Origin: Cephalotus follicularis
Lineage: Eukaryota; Streptophyta; Magnoliopsida; Oxalidales; Cephalotaceae
Reading direction: 5' to 3'
NCBI GenBank assembly: GCA_001972305.1
Contig: BDDD01000557.1
Span: 792,002-856,001, forward strand
Length of the DNA: 64,000 nt
Under the pieces are notes generated by a model. It saw only the letters and a program-made list of their open reading frames with translations. It was not told where the DNA came from and searched no databases. Shown one piece after another: positions 22,151 to 32,877 of the stretch; positions within the stretch are counted from its first letter, which is position 1; every line of letters begins with the position of its first letter. The translations under genes and the position numbers were made by a program.

Positions 22151-23407
22151 GTATGCTTGAAAGCATTGTCCAAGAAGACACAATGGTACTTGGATAGTGG
22201 ATGCTCCAAGCATATGACGGGTGAAAAGAGTCTCTTCGTCAATTATGAACCAAAAGAAGGAGGAGAAGTTACTTTCGGAGACAATGCAAAAGGAAAAATC
22301 AAAGCATACTTTAACCGAAAAATACTAGTAGGTAAAGTCCTTGACTTTGATTTTTGTTCTAGGGAAGGATTTCCTATAGTAGAGTGGATTAGATTTCAGG
22401 GGTTAGAACCACTATTTTCTTTACACAAAGCTAGTGTTCCTGAGCTCATGAAGGAGTTCTATGCTAAAATTACCTCTAGCTCTTCATACACTTCAGTTGG
22501 CATAAGCACCATTGTTAAAGGAAAGTCCATAGAGTTTGATTTAAACAAGCTGCATACCATTCTGAAAATTCCGAACCTAGGTGTTAGAGGCTGGAATCAA
22601 CGCACTTGGGTTACTGGTGATGATTTTGATAGACTTGACTGTGTACGAACCTTATTCGGTGAAAACGCTGATCCGATTCAGCGAATGTACACTAGGAATT
22701 TACCTTTGCACTATAGATTTTTGCATCGTGCGATATGCACGCATATCCTTCCTAAGGCCGGTGGGTTTGATGAGGTAACCCACATGGAAGCCTTCACTAT
22801 GTACCATTTTATCACTAGACGGCCAATCAATGTACCCTTTCTCATTGTGAAATATATGCACTTGATACACGACCGGGAGAATGCAAGGTTAGGTTATAGC
22901 AATATCATAACCAGGATCCTAGAGTGTTGTGGTGTGGACTTCACTGGAGAGGTGCACAATGACCTTCAAAGTTCTGATAAGCTGGGAAAAGGAACCCTCG
23001 CAAGAATGGGGTTCAAAAAGCACAAGAGGACAGGTGCTTGGATTCCAAGAGACGAGGATTCAAACAGAAGAGAGCAAGAGGAGGGAGAAGCCGAGGCTGG
23101 TGAAGAAGCGGAAAATGTACCTCTACAGATCGAACCACCGCCTCAACAGATTCCAGATGACCATCCCCCAAGACATAGGATGGATGAGATGTTCGACATT
23201 ATCACAGGCATGCAGAAGAACATTGAGTGCATGAAGAGGCGACAAAAGAGATTTTTCAAGAGATTTGCTGATGGGGGCCTTATTGTGTATGATGGCCTCA
23301 TTTCTCCATCCTCCAGCCACGACGACGATCCACCGGACGATGCAGCCACGGATGCTATGGAAGGTGATCTCGGAGGAGATGATGCGGGGACTCAGATGGA
23401 AGATTGA
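22151..23407 (+). CDS. Chimeric ORF: protease start fused to a plant-transposon-type accessory protein
   Basis: A 416-codon open frame from about 22,157. Residues 1-55 are the start of a copia protease, with WYLDSGCSKHMTG (D-S-G active site) and FGDNAKGKIK. The next residues (YFNRKILVGKVLDFDF) match the accessory ORF of element F. The body (about residues 60-290) resembles the plant 'putative plant transposon protein' domain (Pfam Transposase_32, from memory): MKEFYAKI, LGVRGWNQ, LHYRFLHRAICTHILPKAGG, DEVTHMEAFTMY. The tail is acidic and glutamate-rich, with a final basic/helical part. No ATG opens the protease part; the first is in HMTG. The frame is undisturbed, unlike all neighbouring genes. 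Function is unknown. Confidence 0.8.
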   Translation, partial: VCLKALSKKTQWYLDSGCSKHMTGEKSLFVNYEPKEGGEVTFGDNAKGKIKAYFNRKILVGKVLDFDFCSREGFPIVEWIRFQGLEPLFSLHKASVPELMKEFYAKITSSSSYTSVGISTIVKGKSIEFDLNKLHTILKIPNLGVRGWNQRTWVTGDDFDRLDCVRTLFGENADPIQRMYTRNLPLHYRFLHRAICTHILPKAGGFDEVTHMEAFTMYHFITRRPINVPFLIVKYMHLIHDRENARLGYSNIITRILECCGVDFTGEVHNDLQSSDKLGKGTLARMGFKKHKRTGAWIPRDEDSNRREQEEGEAEAGEEAENVPLQIEPPPQQIPDDHPPRHRMDEMFDIITGMQKNIECMKRRQKRFFKRFADGGLIVYDGLISPSSSHDDDPPDDAATDAMEGDLGGDDAGTQMED

Positions 23408-24145
23408 GCTTGAGTGCATCATTTCTTTTGTGTTCTACATTTTCTGTTCTCTTGAATGTCTGGATACGTTCTTGTAGTTTGAAAGTTCAATCTTTTTATG
23501 TAATGACTATGTTTTGGTATTAATGAAATGAAGATCATGTTTTTAATGCTTTGGTTTACTAAATTACAGCTTGATGTAATGACTATGGTTTTAATGCTTG
23601 TAGTTTGAAATGATTTGGTATATTGTTCAATCGTTTTAGTATGCACAGGCTTAAATATTAATGCATACCTTTACTATCTCTGTTCATATTCATTCTTACT
23701 ATGTCCTTTGCAACATTCTCATATGCCAAATATTTAAAAGCTCATACCTTGTTCAAATTGAAAATGGTTTTTTAACTTTGGTATATTTTTGTATACTCAA
23801 AGGCCTTTAATCATAAGGTTGGATGAGTTCCTTTAATCCCTTTTAAGATGATAACAAAAAGGGGGAGAATACTTGCATTAATTCAAAGTATTTAAAGAAA
23901 ACGTTTTGGGGGAGAAATGATAATATTGAAAGAAGTACTTAAGAAATAAAATTATGAGCTCAATGACAAGGAAATTTTATCCCTTATATGTCTAAGGGGG
24001 AGGCAATAAACTCAGGGGGAGGTATTGCTTTTCAACTCTTAACTAAGGTCTCAAATTTTACTTCATATACTCTTTTTGTTTATATCTTATCGATCTTTAT
24101 GCTTTAAAATGTAACAAATTTTGTCATCATCAAAAAGGGGGAGAT
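23408..24145 (+). other. 3' untranslated region and polypurine tracts of element D
   Basis: A non-coding stretch with several runs of the AAAAGGGGGAGAA/GGGGGAGG type at about 23,875, 23,907, 23,996 and 24,017, and the last, CAAAAAGGGGGAGAT (24,131-24,145), directly before the 3' LTR. Repeated purine runs before the 3' LTR are usual in SIRE-type elements. Confidence 0.75.
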
Positions 24146-25180
24146 TGTTGACATTTATGTCTCAATCCTATGTTTTGATGATAACATATTTGTATTTGAC
24201 AAAGTTTCTTGATGTGCAAGAAAGACAAAAGATAAACAAATCAGCAAGAATTATGCAGAAAACTGCCCAGACCGTCGACGCCCAGCTTTAAAGCGTTTGC
24301 GCTTTGACTGACGGTCGAGACAAGAACAAAGCGTCTACCGGTGAAGCACTTGGAGAATTGGAAATAACACTCCAAGCGTCGACGCTCAAATGCAAGCATC
24401 TGCGCTTTGAGTCTCAAAACGAATGCGCTTAGTGCAAAGCGTCTGCCGTCTCAGGCAGAGAAGAAATGGCAATTAAAATGTGCCTAAGCGTCGACGCTCA
24501 AGTCTAAGCGTCCGCGCTTTATCTGGCGGTCGACATCATCAAGTGAACGCCTGCGCTTCAAGCAGAGAATTCAAATTTGGGAGCCCCAACGGTCACATGA
24601 CCGTCGACGCTTTAGAGGAGTCCGTCGACGCTTTGATCGTCTGCAGCAATTTCTGACAGTTTTCAGTGGACATTCCATTAAGGAATTAATCCTAAACTAA
24701 TCCCAACGGATCTATGAGGCAAGAAGCTATAAATGGACGAATGTTTTGAAGTGCAAGAGAGAGAACAACACAAGCAAATCAAGTATACAAACATCATTCA
24801 AGAAAATCACACTCAAGGCATTCAAATCAAAGAGCTCAATCAAAAGTCTTGTTTTTGCATTTTAAGCCAATTCTTGTTCTCACTATTTTGAGCAATCCTA
24901 TATTGTAAAATCCAACCTTGTGAGAGGTTTAATCACAAACACAAACTATTTACACTTTGATTGTAATAGGGGAGTGAACCCTAGAACATTTGGGGAGTGA
25001 ACCCAAAGTGAGTTGTAAGTGATTGAGGTCAATCACCAAGGTGTAACCGAATAGCACTCGTAATTGTATTCGGAGAACTAGTGGAAACTCAAGGAGATCC
25101 TTGGGAAAAGTGGACGTAGGCAAGAGTTTGGCCGAACCACTCTAAACTAGTGTTTGCACATCTCTTAACTCTATCTCTTA
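24146..25180 (+). repeat. 3' LTR of element D
   Basis: About 99% identical by eye to 19,861-20,895. It ends ...CTATCTCTTA, directly followed by the target duplication ACATC and then the continuation of the element B LTR. It lacks the terminal 100 or more bases seen in the LTRs of F and J. Confidence 0.92.
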
Positions 25181-25185
25181 ACATC

Positions 25186-26831
25186 GATGTCTTTGCCTTG
25201 GGATGTCTTTCCCCAGGAAAGACATCGATGTCGAACATCGATGCGCATTCCCAGGTTATTTTTATTGAAACGCATCGAAGTCTTTCTCCAAGGACATCGA
25301 CGTCTTTCGGCCAGATCTCCATACAAATAGAGAAAGACATCGATGTCTTTCAAAGACATCGACGTCTTTCCACCGTTTTAAAGATGCGTCGACGTCTTCC
25401 ACCAAGGACATCGACGCCTAATGTACAGAAAGGAGTTTTTAATTGTTTAAAGCTGGTTTTCGACTTCTTTTCACATTGCAACTTGACTGGAGCCTCACTT
25501 GAGGTGTTCAAGTGTTTGAAAACGGTTTTAATGATTGTACTGACTGATTGATTGCTTGAGTAATGAGTGATGTTAGTCTAAGTCGGTATGTTGGATGCAC
25601 ATTCCCAACTCTCCATTAGATACCGTCACTCGTTGACTTTGCTTTGACTGATTGTTTGAGTCATAAGTGATGTGAGTCTAAGTCAGTATGTTGGATGCAC
25701 ATTCCCAGCTCTCCATTAGATATTGTCACTCATTGACCATGCTTATTGACATTGTAATGGTATTGTATTGTAATGGTATTGTACTGACAGATTGATTGTA
25801 TTGTATGGATCCTATAGAGCGACCTTATGATTCGTGTCGGCAGGTTAGGTTGTTGACTCTGTCCACCTATTCCATCGATCGTTTCGTTTGTATTTTATTG
25901 ACCCGCTGACGAGCGGTACCGATTGATTGTCGATTGATGCTCTCTTGAGGGCCGTAGCTCCCTAACAGTATCAGTAACTCCCTCGGTTGTAACTCATCGA
26001 GACTGTATTGACCCAGCCATAGGCTGGAAGATCTATGAGTTCCAGACCTGATTAGTCTGAGAACCGTAGATAGATCTCCCACCCTTTTCGAAGGACTACC
26101 TTCCATGGGATTGATCACTGCTAACTGATTGACATTGTATTAACACCGGTCGCATGCTCTATAGGATATTGATTGATTGGGTGTTTTATACACCACCATT
26201 GAGTGTCTGCCATTGATTGATTATTATAGATCCTATATGTATGCTATGTTATGGGCCATTGTCATACGGGTAGTTTGATCGCCAACTGTACATATGCATT
26301 TGCCATGTCATGCATTGATATTGTACACAGCACATTGATATTGTATAGATTGTCACCGATATTGCACATTGTACATGCATACATGCTGCATGAAGTTTCT
26401 GCTTAGCCAGTGTGGCTAACCCCATCCTTCGGGGTGGGGCCATGTTGTACCTTTGTGTGCGGCATAGGTATGGCAGCAGGTAGCAGTGGACAGAAGGACT
26501 GAAGACTTGATTGATCGCATGACTGCTTGGGTACCGCGGAGCTGGTTGTGAGATATTGTAGTGAAAGTTGGAGTGTATTGTATTGTAATACTGTATTGAA
26601 GGATTGATAAGTGTATTGTAAAAGATTTGTATTGTAAAGACTAGTATTGTAAAGGATTTATATTGTATTGCATCGTATGGATGGATCATTGATATTGTAG
26701 CTTCTTCAAATGAGATATATTGCAAAGTTTTATGTTTTTCCGCATTTTTATATTGCTAGTCCCGACCATTGTATTATGTATTGGATTGAGAGTAATGTCA
26801 CGTGTCCGCCCTGCGGGCGCGGAGTGTTACA
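25186..26831 (+). repeat. 3' LTR of element B, second part
   Basis: It matches 6171-7814 of the 5' LTR and ends GGAGTGTTACA, followed by the target duplication ATCTC and the rest of the element H LTR. Confidence 0.92.
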
Positions 26832-26836
26832 ATCTC

Positions 26837-27857
26837 TCGTCGGGAATCCCATAGAAAACATACCATCGGTCACCACGGTCTCCAGTATTTAGTATCCGAA
26901 CTCAACAACACATAGTATCAATAGGACATGACATATATATATGATAAAGGAGTGGAAAATACATATCAACCCAAGAACATCAAGCATGCCACAACTCGAA
27001 AATCAATATCAATAAGAGTGTCAAGATAACAAGGAAGAACAATTCCCAGAAACAAGACACCATGGAATGAATATATATATATATATATATACGTATCCGA
27101 GGACACAAAAATAGCTTAGGACTCTCCACTGTTTCAAGATAAAAAGAAGGAATGTCCCACTCACCACTTATCTGCACCTCCCCACCGCTCTTATAGCTCA
27201 GGATTAATGCTCGTTTCCTCATCTAGAAGAACAAAAAATACAGACTTAGTACAGTCTGCTACAAAAACAGAGGGAAAACATGCATGTAACCTTTAATGCA
27301 TGATCGCCTCCTCGGATAGTCATCCTGACCACCCACGACGCTCAACATTCCACCATGGAGCATCACGATCACCATCTCTTTCTTCGCCGTAAATGGGAGG
27401 TTTGGCACGCACAGTGCCAAACAACAGAGGAAAGAAGACAAAGAAAGGAAGAGCTCACCTGTACGAACACAAGGTCCAAGATCTTCAGCAAAACTCGGCT
27501 TTGCCAAAGGAAAACTTCGGAAGAAAAGAAGAAGGGCACAGAGAACTTACACCTCTCTCAACTATTACTTATTCTGGCACAACAACGGCTCCTTACCTGC
27601 CTAAACAGCCTTTGACGTGAGGGTTGGGGGCTTGAAAAGATAGGACACTGAAATCCCTTACACAACCTGCCACACCCATATGGACACCATCCACACATTG
27701 CTGTCAAAACGCACAAGGCATCAGCAAAACCAAGGTCCAACCAGCCCAACATTTAAGCCCAAACCAAAAGGCCCAACACTTCCTAAGGAAAAGGAAAAAT
27801 TTTCCAAGGCCCAAAACATACAAAGTCCAATATCCAAATTGGACCTGGGTCGTTACA
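26837..27857 (-). repeat. 3' LTR of element H, inner part
   Basis: It continues the LTR of element H interrupted at 5344, and matches 34,535-35,583. It includes an (AT)n tract at 27,070-27,090. On the minus strand it starts TGTAACGACCCAGGTCC at 27,857. Confidence 0.9.
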
Positions 27858-27870
27858 TCCACCCCACCTT
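27858..27870 (-). other. Polypurine tract of element H
   Basis: On the minus strand AAGGTGGGGTGGA lies directly before the LTR start TGTAACGACCC. Confidence 0.8.
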
Positions 27871-27937
27871 AGGAAATTCCATCCTCGGAATTGCCTGCTG
27901 GCATACCAAAAAGACTAGGGTAACGACTCCTCATCTC

Positions 27938-29569
27938 CTATTCTCGTTCCCAGATAGCTTCCTCTGCTACTTGGTTTCTCCAAAGGACCTTCACCAAAGG
28001 GATAGTCTTACTCCTCAAGACTTGATCCCGAGGATCCAAAACCTTCACTGGGATCTCTTCATATGCTAAGGTCGGCAATTCTTCCTCTGGAAACTCCACC
28101 AAGGATTCCAAAATATGAGAGGGGTCTGCCACATACTTCCTGAACATAGAAACATGGAAGACATTGTGGACACGAGCCATCTCAGGAGGTAAAGCCAAAC
28201 GATAAGCCACTAGTCCAATCCTCTTCAAAACCTCAAACGGACCTATATACCGCGGTCTAAGCTTACCACGCTTACGAAAATGAACCACTCCAGTGTATGG
28301 CGATACACGGAGGAAAACCATATCACCAACAGAGAACTTCAAAGCCTTACGATGCTGGTCGGCATAACTCTTTTGCCTGCTCTACGCTACTTGTAAACGT
28401 TCTCGGATAAGCTTCACCTTCTCTGTCATGTCTTGAACCATCTCGGGACCTAGCAACTTACGGTCCCCGACCTCATTCCAACACAACGGAGTCCTACAAC
28501 GCCCGCCATACAAATCTTTATAAGGTGTCATCCCAAGATCGGTTTGGTAGCTATTGTTGTAGGCGAATTCGATCAAGGTCAGCCGAAAATCCCAACTCTC
28601 CTTGAAATCCATCACACAGGTTCTCAACATATCTTCAAGGATCTGGATCGTGCTCTCTGACTGGCCATCAGTCTGAGGATGATACGTTGTACTAAGTCGC
28701 AACTCCGTACCCAACGCTGCTTGCAAGCTCTGCCAAAACCTTGAAGTGAACCTCGGATCTCTGTCTTAAACAATACTACTAGGGACTCCATGAAACCTGG
28801 CGATCTCGTCCACGTACAACAAAGCCAACCTTTCCATACTATATACCATCCGTATTGGAAAAAAGTGAGCCGACTTGATCAGTCAATCCACTATAACCCA
28901 TATGGCATCGTGCTTTCTCCGTGTCAGAGGAAAACTTGAAACAAAGTCCATAGATATATGATCCCACTTCCACTCTGGGATTGGAAGAGACTGAAGAAGA
29001 CCTAACGACTTCTGTCTTTCCGCTTTCACCTGCTGGCACATTAGGCATCTTGCCACGAACCTGGCAATTTCCCTCTTCATTCCACGCCACCAATAGAGAA
29101 GCTTAAGGACACGATACATCTTGGTACTTCCAGGATACATAGACCAAGTAGAATAATGCGCTTCATCCAAAATATCCTTATTGAGCTCTACCACATGCGG
29201 CACACATATCCTCGGGCCAAACATTAGAGCACCATCATCACGGATGTGGAAGTCATTCTGAGCTTCTTCCCGGGCTTGCTTCATGAGCTTAACCAACCTC
29301 CAATCCTTATCTTGAGCCTCACGGATTTGGTCCACCAAAACTGACCTCACCCGAAGAGAAGCTACCACCGTACCATTGTCCTCGGCATGTAACTCCACGC
29401 CCAAGGATCTAAACTGCTCCAACAATGGCAAATAGATCATCTGAACATGCGCCAGTGGAAGAGAAGACTTCCTGCTCAATGCATTGGCTACCACATTAGT
29501 CTTGCCTGGGTGATACTCAATGGTGCAATCATAGTCCTTGATCAACTCGAACCATATTCTTTGCCTCAT
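27938..29569 (-). pseudogene. Integrase of element H
   Basis: Chromovirus-type integrase in one frame broken by stops at about 28,881, between 28,727 and 28,880, and at 28,379. Going down from 29,569: end of RNase H/linker EYHPGKTNVVANAL; zinc-finger region with [10 protein letters not shown]...RCLMCQQVKAE (both Cys present, both His replaced); core with SMDFVSSFP and TTYHPQTDGQSE (28,650 area); then FAYNNSYQ, GDMVFLRVSP, GPFEVLKRIG, VHNVFHVSMFRKYV and a tail ending LVKVLWRN. It would insert the element; with stops and a lost His pair it is inactive. Confidence 0.9.
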
Positions 29570-30039
29570 GTTAAGATGCTGCTAGGAAAATAGATACTTC
29601 AAACTTGGTGGTCGGTAAAGATCTGACGAACCTCTCCATAAAGGTAATGACGCCAAATCTTCAACGCAAAGACCACAGCTGCCAACTCTAGATCATGAGT
29701 AGGATAGTTATGCTCGGGGGCCTTCAATTACCGAGAAGCATAAGCTATCACCTTGCCTTCTTGCATCAGTACGCCACGTAGCCCTTGCTTGGAAGCATCA
29801 CTAAAGACCACAAAACCAACTCCTGGGGAAGGAAGAACTAGCACTGGTGCCGACATCAACCTCTGCTTCAACTCCAGTAAACTCTTCTCACAAACATCCG
29901 ACCAAACGAACTTCACCACCTTCTTTGTCAAATTTGACAGAGGAGGGGCTATCAAGGAAAACCCTTCGATGAACCTCCTATAGTAACCGGCCAAACCAAG
30001 AAAACTCCGTACCTCGGACACGTTCCTCGTTGTTCCCAA
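29570..30039 (-). pseudogene. RT end and RNase H of element H
   Basis: The frame starting at 30,039 shows [21 protein letters not shown] (RT connection), then VVFSDASKQGLRGVLMQ (RNase H, first catalytic D in SDAS). It stops at 29,728; sequence to 29,580 reads as the LYG...F/HKSLKYLF type end in another frame. It is out of frame with the RT body because of a 38-base tandem duplication at 30,032-30,107. Confidence 0.85.
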
Positions 30040-30900
30040 GCCATAACGGATTCCACCTTCCTCGGTGTCGTTCCCAAGCCATAACTGATTCCACCTTCCT
30101 CAGGTCAACCTCTATTCCCTGGCCCGAGAACACATGGACCAAAGAGACTACCTTGTCCAACAAAAAGTCACACTTACTGAGCTTAGCATATAACCTATGG
30201 TCTCTCAACGTCTGCAGCACGATCCTCAAGTGTTCACCATGCTCGGTCACGTCCCGAGAGTACACCATAACGTCATCAATGAACATCACCACAAAGGTAT
30301 CAAGATAAGGTTGGAACACTCGGTTCATTAGCTCCATGAACGCTACTGGCGCGTTGGTCAGACCAAACGGCATAACTGAAAACTCAAAGTGACCATAACA
30401 GGATCTAAAGGCCGTCTTGGGAATATCCTGTTCCCTTATCGTCAGCTGGTGATAACCCAAGCGAAGATCAATCTTCGAAAACACACTGGCGTCCTTCAAC
30501 TGGATGAACAAGTCATCAATCCAAGGCAACGGATACTTGTTTCTCACCGTGACCTTGTTGAGCTCCCTATAGTCGATGCACATCCGTAAAGCACAGTCCT
30601 TCTTATTCACAAACAACACTGGAGCACCCCAAGGAGAACTTCTAGGTCTGACGAACCCTTTCTCTAATAGTTCCTCTAACTGTATCTTCAACTCCTTGAG
30701 CTCTACTGGTGCCATCCGATACGGAGCAAGGGACAATGGAAAAGCACCAGGAACAAACTCAATAACAAAATCCGTTGCTCTGACAGGTGGCAACCCCGGT
30801 AACTCTTCTGGAAAAACATCCAAGAAGTCGCAGACCACTAGAATACCTTCCACCTCTTACTCGGACACTCTCGTGTCTACCACATGAGCCAAGAAACCTT
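29978..30900 (-). pseudogene. Reverse transcriptase of element H
   Basis: Ty3-type RT. The open frame from 30,853 down shows [82 protein letters not shown] and catalytic FIDD (about 30,270), all in the expected order. The RT body has no internal stop, but its upstream link to protease is frameshifted and its downstream link is broken by the 38-base duplication, after which the frame reads a short unrelated tail. Confidence 0.92.
30032..30107. repeat. 38-base tandem duplication in the RT gene of element H
   Basis: GTTCCCAAGCCATAAC starts at 30,032 and again at 30,070, and the following bases match through CCTC(G/A)G. The two units differ at a few bases. Since 38 is not a multiple of three, it separates the two flanking frames. 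Confidence 0.85.
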
Positions 30901-30942
30901 GTCCTCCTTTATGCAAGATCTTCCTTGCATCCATAGCTGAGA

Positions 30943-31500
30943 TTATCTTGCTCGGCGTGAGCGTTGTTCACACACGAACTCCATAACAGATCCCTCGGAC
31001 ATCTGGAAAGAAACAACTCTCCGAGAACAATCCACCACTGCCTTGTGAGTTGTAAGCCAATCCATACCCAGTATGGCATCAAAATCTTTGATGGGGAAAG
31101 GAATAAAGTCTACTGGAAAGCTTTGCTGACCAACCAAAACATCACAGGCCTTAAGCACCCGACCTACCCGATAGGTTTGTCTTGTTGGAACTGAAACCAA
31201 TATCTCCTCTTCCAAAGGACTCAACTCTTTATCCGTATGAATGCAAAATGCATGAGCAACAAAAGACAAAGTGACTCCGGTATCAAAAAGAGCTATGGCA
31301 TCTCTGCCAAGGATAACAACCATACCTATAGCCACGTCTGGAGCTGCAAGGGCATCATCCCTGTTCATAGGATAAACTCTTGCGGTTGCGACAGGTCTAC
31401 CCGTTGGCCTGCTGTTACCAGCTCTGGAGGTACCTGCTTGTGAAGCTGTTGATCCTGTCCTTGGCCCGGCAGACTCTTGTCTTGGTTGTCTCAATCCTCT
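30943..31500 (-). pseudogene. Protease of element H
   Basis: It is in the same frame as the end of gag (from 31,740). The active site reads ALFDTGVTLSFVA, with the D-T-G triad intact (about 31,290), and the later ILGMDWL motif is at about 31,060. It stops at 30,943. It would process the gag-pol polyprotein. Confidence 0.88.
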
Positions 31501-32691
31501 ACCTGTCGGTTTCCTAGCATGAGCAATTGGTCCAGGCACTTCTAACAACTGCTGAGCTTGAGGAAAATTCCTCATGAAATGTCCAGGTTGACCACACAAA
31601 AAGCATACCCGGGAATCGGACTTACAATTCCCAAAGTGAGACTGTCTACACCGTTGACATCTCGGTGACTGCAAAGAAGCTACCGTGCTCTGCTGCGCAC
31701 CACTGGCTGCTGGAGAGAATGTAGGTTGCAGGGAAAACATTCCCTGATCATCCGTCCTAGTCTACGAGTGATATCCTCGGTTACCAGACTTCCCAAAGGA
31801 TCTATTCCTATTCCTCCCTTAACTCCTAGGAGCACTCTCACCTTGCTCGGCCTGAGAAGCGACACATTTCTGTCCTCGGTCTTGCCTAGCCCTCTTGTCT
31901 GCAAGACTCCATTCAACACGCTTGGCGGCCACCACCAAGTCACCAAACACTGTCCATATGATTAGAGTAGCTGAATGCCTAACCTTGGGTCTCAAACCTT
32001 CCATAAACTTCTGACACCTTTCTTCCGGATCAGCAACAAGTGCGGGAGCAAAATGAGATAACTCCATGAAACGGTACTCATACTCCGCCACAGACAAGTT
32101 ACCTTGACGTAGGTGGAGGAACTCCCTCCTCTTCTCCTGAACATAAGTCGGAGGATAGAAATACTGCCGAAACCCCCGTCGAAAGATATCCCAAGAGATC
32201 GCTGCCACCTCGGCATGTCTCGCCTTGAGAGCATCCCACCAACGACGAGCATTCCTCTACAACAAGAAAGATGCAAGCCGGACGTGTGAATCGTCCGTGA
32301 TCCCGATCTGTTCAAAGATCTCTTTCACTCAGCTCAAAGATGGCTTTACATCTGCCAGGTCGGCCGTTCCTTCAAAGGTCGTAGCACCTAAGCGCTGCAT
32401 ACGTTCAATCGGTAAGGCCTGAGGCCTAGCAACTCCCAAAGCTTGAGCCATCGTCAAGAACGTCTGCATCATATCCAACTGACTATCCATACCAGCTGGA
32501 GGAGGAACATACGCAGGAGACTGCGCTGTCGGAGCATCAGCTGACACCGTCGGCTGAGCTTCCTGTCCTTCCACTCCTTGTTCGACATGAACTTCAGGCT
32601 CCAAGCATGGTAGAGAGGCCACCCTACCTCTTCCCCGACCATGACTTCCAACCCGACCATGTCCACTGGGTCGACCACGGGGTACTAGCAT
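31501..32691 (-). pseudogene. gag: gag of element H
   Basis: One minus-strand frame from 32,691, with stops near 32,329, near 32,257, at 31,819 and near 31,770. It begins with a basic GRPSGHGR segment and a proline-rich linker. The gag core (32,208-31,850) shows WDIFRRGFRQYFYPP and LSVAEYEYRFMELSHFAP, typical of plant chromovirus gag. The zinc knuckle reads CFLCGQPGHFMRNF, so its fourth ligand (Cys) is replaced by Phe. The protease follows in the same frame. Confidence 0.88.
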
Positions 32692-32862
32692 CCTTCAGAT
32701 GCAACGTTAGAGGATTACTAAAGCAAAAGATTCTACATGAGATCCATGCAATGCACAACCCGAGAAAAACCAGGGAAACACTATTCCTAGGATTCTCACA
32801 ACCACAAAACCATCATCTAAGCCTGGGCTTCATCCCACCGCTTACACAACACTAAACCGGTC

Positions 32863-32874
32863 TCTCTGATGCCA
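32863..32874 (-). other. Primer-binding site of element H
   Basis: On the minus strand TGGCATCAGAGA lies a few bases inside the 5' LTR. It is one base off the initiator-Met primer site TGGTATCAGAGA. Confidence 0.75.
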
Positions 32875-32877
32875 AGC

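Larger units (their letters stand above)
19861..25180 (+). mobile_element. Deleted SIRE-type Ty1/copia element D
   Basis: The LTRs are 19,861-20,895 and 24,146-25,180 (1035 bases each). The target duplication ACATC is at 19,856-19,860 and 25,181-25,185, and the empty site is visible in the 5' LTR of element B at about 6165. By eye the LTRs differ at about 13 sites, so insertion is recent. The interior lacks the primer site and the start of gag. It keeps the gag C-terminus and has the first residues of protease joined in frame to an accessory ORF; integrase, RT and RNase H are missing. Compared with element F, the missing pol segment is about 3.4 kb. Confidence 0.93.
5345..26831 (+). mobile_element. 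Ty3/gypsy element B (chromovirus, Tekay/Del-like)
   Basis: The 5' LTR is 5345-7814, and the 3' LTR is 19,051-19,860 plus 25,186-26,831. The target duplication ATCTC is at 5340-5344 and 26,832-26,836, and removing one copy restores the LTR of element H exactly. The interior has a TGGTATCAGAGAC primer site, gag with two zinc knuckles, protease, RT/RNase H and integrase on the plus strand, and a polypurine tract. Element C lies between gag and protease and element D in the 3' LTR. Without these, B is about 9.8 kb. Many stops make it inactive. Confidence 0.93.

Noticed and set aside
27060..27100. (AT)n tracts as origin or promoter signals
   Set aside because: They are ordinary microsatellites, present at the same place in both LTRs of element H with different lengths.
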